Assembly: GCA_001563885.1 (NCBI GenBank)
Contig: LKMM01000007.1
Location: forward strand, 1-23,030
Length of the DNA: 23,030 nt
From: Natrialbaceae archaeon B1-Br10_E2g27
GTDB lineage: Archaea; Halobacteriota; Halobacteria; Halobacteriales; Natrialbaceae
Direction of reading: 5' to 3'
Shown one piece after another: positions 19,437-23,030 of the stretch. A program made the position numbers and the translations under genes. The notes beneath the pieces were generated by a model. It had not been told where the DNA came from. It was given only the letters and a program-made list of their open reading frames with translations, and did no database searches. Positions within the stretch are counted from its first letter, which is position 1; every line of letters starts with the position of its first letter.

Positions 19437-19443
19437 TGGACGG

Positions 19444-20028
19444 TTAGTCCTCTTCGGGCTCGTCGCCGCCTTCTTCCATCTGTTCTTGCATCTGCTCTTC
19501 GATTTCCTCTAATTCTTCTTCGTCGATTTCTTCGCCGCCTTCTGCTGGCGGTTCTTCGCCGCCTTCTGCTGGTGGCTGTTGTTGCTGTTGTTGCTGGGCG
19601 ATCTGATCGAACAGTTGAGGAGTTCCGAGAACCGATATGTCGCCTCCTCGAAGCGCATCGATCAGAACCTCCGAGGAGCCATCGACGAGGTACAGCCCAA
19701 AGTCCGACTCGTCGTCTTCGATCCGCAGATCGTCGTCTGACTCGCCTTCGACCAGACTCTCGAAGTTTTCGATCGCATCCTCGAAGAGTTCCTCTTGGCG
19801 CTGCATTGCCTCTTCCTGAGGGACCTCTCCGGATTCGACATCCTCCTGAAGTTCTTCCATCGCGGTCATATCGGGCTCGATAACGGCCGTGAGTTCGCCG
19901 CTGGCACCGGCTCCGCCGGCGGATTCCTCATCGTCGCCGACATTGAGGTCTGCACAGCCAGCGATGGACGCTGCGACGCCTGTTCCCGCAAGTTGCAGGA
20001 CGCGACGACGCTGCTTAAAATCTGACAT
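19444..20028 (-). CDS. Tat-exported lipoprotein with poly-Gln and acidic repeat tail
   Basis: The 194-residue product starts with a twin-arginine signal and lipobox (KQRRRVLQLAGTGVAASIAGC), so it should be exported folded and lipid-anchored at the Cys near residue 27, as is usual for haloarchaeal lipoproteins. The mature part is mostly helical and very acidic (MTAMEELQEDVESGEV... and FEDAIENFESLVEG). A compact segment DFGLYLVDGSSEVLIDALRGGDISVLGTPQLFDQIA may be a small folded module. The C-terminus is low complexity: seven Gln, two PPAEGGEE repeats and a Glu-rich helix. Function unknown. ATG at 20028; an earlier in-frame start at 20049 would only lengthen the signal region. A box reading CTTATACTTA lies about 26-35 bases upstream. 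Confidence 0.85.
   Translation of the reverse strand: MSDFKQRRRVLQLAGTGVAASIAGCADLNVGDDEESAGGAGASGELTAVIEPDMTAMEELQEDVESGEVPQEEAMQRQEELFEDAIENFESLVEGESDDDLRIEDDESDFGLYLVDGSSEVLIDALRGGDISVLGTPQLFDQIAQQQQQQQPPAEGGEEPPAEGGEEIDEEELEEIEEQMQEQMEEGGDEPEED
19528..19596. repeat. 24-bp tandem duplication next to a CAG/CAA tract
   Basis: Two 24-base units (19528-19551 and 19552-19575, one mismatch) encode PPAEGGEE twice on the minus strand. They abut a 21-base tract (19576-19596) of CAG and CAA codons for seven Gln. Both lie in the lipoprotein gene and keep frame. Confidence 0.9.
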
Positions 20029-20053
20029 CGTACGTTTGTCCGGGAGCACTCAT

Positions 20054-20063
20054 TAAGTATAAG
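20054..20063 (-). promoter_or_regulatory. TATA-like box of the Tat lipoprotein gene
   Basis: CTTATACTTA on the minus strand is 26-35 bases upstream of the ATG at 20028. The same AT-rich block, read on the plus strand (AAGTATAAGCCTTTAT, 20055-20070), could drive nucS, but with a leader of about 80 bases. Confidence 0.5.
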
Positions 20064-20171
20064 CCTTTATGATTGACCGATGACCAGCCCCATCGTCTGT
20101 CGGTATCCGCCGCCCACCGCCGGCAGCCGACGCCGTGGCCCTTTTGTCTGCAGGCTTGCTACGCTCTTTCA

Positions 20172-20915
20172 GTGACAGACGCCGACGTAGCCGACGTCGA
20201 AACGCTCGAGGCTCCCACACTCGAGGCTGCCGTCGACGTCATCACAGCGGGCCTCGAACGCGAGACACTGGTGACCGTCTTCGGTCGCTGTACTGTCGAG
20301 TACGATGGCCGCACAGCGAGTCACCTCGAGGCGGGCAATCGCCATCTCATGCTCAAACCCGACGGCACGGCGCTGGTCCACACCCAGAGCGGGCAAAAAC
20401 CGGTCAACTGGCAGCCCCCAGGCTGTTCACATCAGGTACAGTACGCCGACGAGACGCTGGTGGTCTGTACCAGCCGCTCGAGTCCAAAAGAGCGTCTGCA
20501 GGTGTGTTTCGAGCGTATCCTGCAGCTATCGGCGTACGGCGGCGGCGACGAGTCCGAACGCACGGTCGAAGGGACGGAAGCCGACCTCAAAACACGCATC
20601 CTCGAGCGCCCTGACCTGCTCGAGCCCGGTTTTCGGCCGCTTGCGACCGAACGGCAGACTACAGCCGGTGCAATCGACATCTACGGTGCCGACGATGCCG
20701 GACGAACGGTTGTCGTCGAACTCAAACGCCGGCGTGTCGGCCCCGATGCGGTGAGTCAGCTCCGCCGGTACGTCGACGCCACAGAACGAGACCTCCACGC
20801 CGACGCCCGTGTTCGTGGGATTCTGGTTGCACCCTCGGTGACCGACCGCGCCGACCGGCTGCTCGCCGACCACGGCCTCGAGTTCGTCGCACTCGAGCCT
20901 GCTGTCGACACGTAA
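20172..20915 (+). CDS. nucS: NucS/EndoMS endonuclease (mismatch- or structure-specific)
   Basis: The 247-residue protein matches NucS, a RecB-like nuclease that in Thermococcales EndoMS cuts both strands at mismatches and works with PCNA. The N-terminal DNA-binding domain begins LVTVFGRCTVEYDGR. The C-terminal nuclease domain has GAIDIYG (Asp), VVVELKRRR (Glu-X-Lys) and QLRRYV, the expected catalytic set. I selected the GTG at 20172 because the homologous region starts soon after it. A TTG at 20073 would add 33 residues rich in His/Pro/Arg that look non-coding. The GTG overlaps the stop of a 31-codon upstream frame by four bases. It ends 13 bases from the convergent mutS stop. Start confidence is lower than product confidence. 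Confidence 0.92.
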   Translation: MTDADVADVETLEAPTLEAAVDVITAGLERETLVTVFGRCTVEYDGRTASHLEAGNRHLMLKPDGTALVHTQSGQKPVNWQPPGCSHQVQYADETLVVCTSRSSPKERLQVCFERILQLSAYGGGDESERTVEGTEADLKTRILERPDLLEPGFRPLATERQTTAGAIDIYGADDAGRTVVVELKRRRVGPDAVSQLRRYVDATERDLHADARVRGILVAPSVTDRADRLLADHGLEFVALEPAVDT

Positions 20916-20928
20916 TCGCTCGTGGCGA

Positions 20929-23030
20929 TCACTCCTCGAGCAATCGCTGCAATCGATCCAGCTCCGTCAGCGCCTCGACGGGCGTGAGATGGGCGAGATC
21001 GAGCGCGCGAAGCTCGGCCGCCACGTCGGCTGGCACGTCGCCGCCGTCTGCAGTCGCCGTCGGCGCTGTCTCCTCACCACAGCCCACTCCGTTCTGGTTT
21101 TCCTCAACCGCCTCCGTGACCAACTCCCGTGACCGTTCGACGACGGATTCGGGGACTCCGGCGACCGTTGCGACTTCGACGCCGTAGGAACCGGTCGCTG
21201 CGCCGGGGGAAATCTCGTGGTGGAAGATTACGTCATCACCGTCTTGGTCGACATCGAAATGAAGCGTAAACGCGGCCTCGAGGTCCGATGCGAGGTCGGT
21301 CAGCGGGTGGTGGTGGGTCGCAAAGAGCGTCGTCGCGCCGACCTCGTCGTGGAGGTGTTCGGTAATCGCCTGTGCGATGGCGAGACCGTCGGCCGTGGAG
21401 GTGCCCCGGCCAACTTCGTCCAGTAAGACGAGCGAGCGCTCGTCGGCCTCCCGGAGAATCGTTGCGAGTTCGTCCATCTCGACCATGAACGTCGAACGGC
21501 CACCGGCGATATCGTCGCTTGCGCCGACACGGGTGAAGATGCGTTCGACCGGTGTGAGTTGCGCCGACTGAGCTGGGACGAAACTGCCGATCTGGGCGAG
21601 TATGACCGTACAGGCGACCTGTCGCATGTACGTCGATTTGCCCGACATATTCGGCCCCGTGATGATCGCAAACCACCGTTCGGGATGGAGGTGAGCAGGA
21701 TTTGGGACGAACGACTCCTGGGTGCGCTCGACGACGGGATGACGGCCGCCCTCGATATCGATCTCGAGTCGATCTTTCGAGAGGAGGTCGGGTCGACAGT
21801 AATCGTATTGGGCGGCGACGGTCGCAAGCGAGACGAGCACGTCGAGGGTGGCGACGGCGTCGGCAAGCGTCTGGACACGCTCGACTGCCTCGCCAATCCG
21901 TCGGCGAACCGCACAGAACAGCTCATACTCGAGGTCCTCGGCGCGCTCTTGGGCGCTGATGATCTCGTCTTCGCGACGTTTGAGTTCGGGCGTGACGTAG
22001 CGTTCTGAATTCTTGAGCGTCTGGCGGCGCTCGTAGTCGTCTGGGACGGCCTCGAGGTTTGGATTCGTCACCTCGATGTAGTAGCCATGGACCTGGTTGA
22101 AGCCGACTTTCAGCGAGTCGATCCCGGTGCGCTTTCGCTCGTCGGCCTCGAGGTCGTCGATCCACTGCTTGCCGTCTCGGGCGGTCCGTCGAAGGCAGTC
22201 GAGATCGTCGTCGTAGCCGTCGGCGATGATCCCACCCTCGGTGATCTCGATCGGCGGGTCGGTGACGATTGCGTCATCGATGAGTTCCCGGACGTCCTCG
22301 AGAGGGTTGAGATGTTCCCGGAGATCACACAGACGCACACAGTCGGCGTCGGCGAGTTCCCCACGCAGGTCAGGGACGACCGCGAGAGTATCACGCAACG
22401 AGCGCAGATCGCGGGCATTTGCCCGCTCGCGTGAGATTCGACCGATGAGTCGTTCCAGATCGTAGACGTCCCGTAACAGTTCGTGTAACGTCTCTCGACT
22501 CTGAACGGACCCTGTCAACTCAGAGACGGCGTCGAGTCTGGCCTCGATCCGATCCGGCTCGAGTAGGGGCCGTCGGAGCCAGTCTCTGAGCCGGCGACCA
22601 CCGAGAGCGCTTGCGGTTTCGTCGAGAACGCCGACCAGGGTTGCGTCGTCGTTACCGTCGACGGTTCGGGGTTCGAACACTTCGAGACTGCGGAGTGCAA
22701 CGGCATCGAGCAACAGGTACTCGCGGGGATCATAGCGGGTGAGCTGGGTGATATACTCGAGACGACCGCCCGCATCTCCGGCGTCGTCGGTTGCAGTTGG
22801 CTCACGCTCTCGGTCATCTCTGTCGCCACGTTCACCCTCGTGGTCGCCGCCACGGACGTACTCTGCGTAAGAGAGAACTGCCCCGCAGGCGCGGATTTCG
22901 ACGGCACTCGAGAGTAACGCATCCGGGTTTCGAACGTACCCAGCCAGTTTCTCGCCCGCTCGCTCGCGGTCGAACGCTCGAGGGTCATAGGGCGTTACCA
23001 TACAGTCGTCGGGAACCAGTTCGTCTGGAG
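20929..23030 (-). CDS. mutS: DNA mismatch repair protein MutS (5' end beyond the window)
   Basis: The reading frame stays open to the right edge, so the N-terminal mismatch-binding domain is missing here only because the window ends; the ATG at 23001 is internal. The visible 700 residues cover the end of the connector domain, the lever and clamp domains and the ATPase. The Walker A motif [10 protein letters not shown] is encoded at 21631-21660, followed by [34 protein letters not shown] and FATHHHP. The C-terminal helix-turn-helix end contains [18 protein letters not shown] and the final [18 protein letters not shown]. It dimerises on DNA mismatches and normally works with MutL, which is not in the window. 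A charged, glycine-rich insert of about 29 residues (22765-22851) interrupts the connector/lever boundary. It is tail to tail with nucS. Confidence 0.96.
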   Translation of the reverse strand, partial: PDELVPDDCMVTPYDPRAFDRERAGEKLAGYVRNPDALLSSAVEIRACGAVLSYAEYVRGGDHEGERGDRDDREREPTATDDAGDAGGRLEYITQLTRYDPREYLLLDAVALRSLEVFEPRTVDGNDDATLVGVLDETASALGGRRLRDWLRRPLLEPDRIEARLDAVSELTGSVQSRETLHELLRDVYDLERLIGRISRERANARDLRSLRDTLAVVPDLRGELADADCVRLCDLREHLNPLEDVRELIDDAIVTDPPIEITEGGIIADGYDDDLDCLRRTARDGKQWIDDLEADERKRTGIDSLKVGFNQVHGYYIEVTNPNLEAVPDDYERRQTLKNSERYVTPELKRREDEIISAQERAEDLEYELFCAVRRRIGEAVERVQTLADAVATLDVLVSLATVAAQYDYCRPDLLSKDRLEIDIEGGRHPVVERTQESFVPNPAHLHPERWFAIITGPNMSGKSTYMRQVACTVILAQIGSFVPAQSAQLTPVERIFTRVGASDDIAGGRSTFMVEMDELATILREADERSLVLLDEVGRGTSTADGLAIAQAITEHLHDEVGATTLFATHHHPLTDLASDLEAAFTLHFDVDQDGDDVIFHHEISPGAATGSYGVEVATVAGVPESVVERSRELVTEAVEENQNGVGCGEETAPTATADGGDVPADVAAELRALDLAHLTPVEALTELDRLQRLLEE

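Overview
The window looks like chromosomal DNA of a halophilic archaeon. The proteins are strongly acidic. The gene set is archaeal: aCPSF1 RNase, NucS, a DUF371 protein and a haloarchaeal FolC-FolP fusion. Several genes start with little or no leader behind TATA-like boxes. CTAG is scarce and CTCGAG is extremely common (about 98 copies counted by eye), which makes me think of the Natrialbaceae, but that placement is only inference. There is no tRNA, rRNA, CRISPR array, insertion sequence or plasmid/phage gene. Coding density is high and the longest gene-free stretch is 295 bases.

Layout, left to right. (1) 1-5465: nitric oxide synthase oxygenase (-), diverging from an M24 Xaa-Pro peptidase (+), which converges on an FAD oxidoreductase (-) that lies downstream of a receiver-GAF-PAS histidine kinase (-). 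(2) 5674-16637: a run of plus-strand genes. These are carB, a membrane protein with tandem repeats, a short TraB-family protein, the FolC-linker-FolP fusion, an alkaline-phosphatase-superfamily hydrolase, a DUF371 protein and endonuclease III. (3) 16715-18646: the aCPSF1 3'-end-processing nuclease (-), convergent with endonuclease III. (4) 18942-20028: an unrecognised 164-residue protein (+) tail to tail with a Tat lipoprotein (-). (5) 20172-23030: nucS (+) tail to tail with mutS (-); mutS runs off the right edge.

Functionally this is mostly housekeeping: carbamoyl phosphate and reduced folate synthesis, base-excision repair, two different mismatch-recognition systems side by side, and mRNA 3'-end formation. 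The accessory flavour comes from the NO synthase, the sensor kinase and the two surface proteins with low-complexity repeats.

I saw no convincing wholly new multi-gene system. The points most worth following are the archaeal NO synthase, the CarB with a shortened allosteric domain, the FolC-linker-FolP polypeptide with an altered SRK motif, the endonuclease III with unusual Fe-S cysteine spacing, the nucS/mutS pairing, two clear inverted repeats in intergenic DNA (13840-13858 and 15222-15267), and the genome-wide CTCGAG enrichment.
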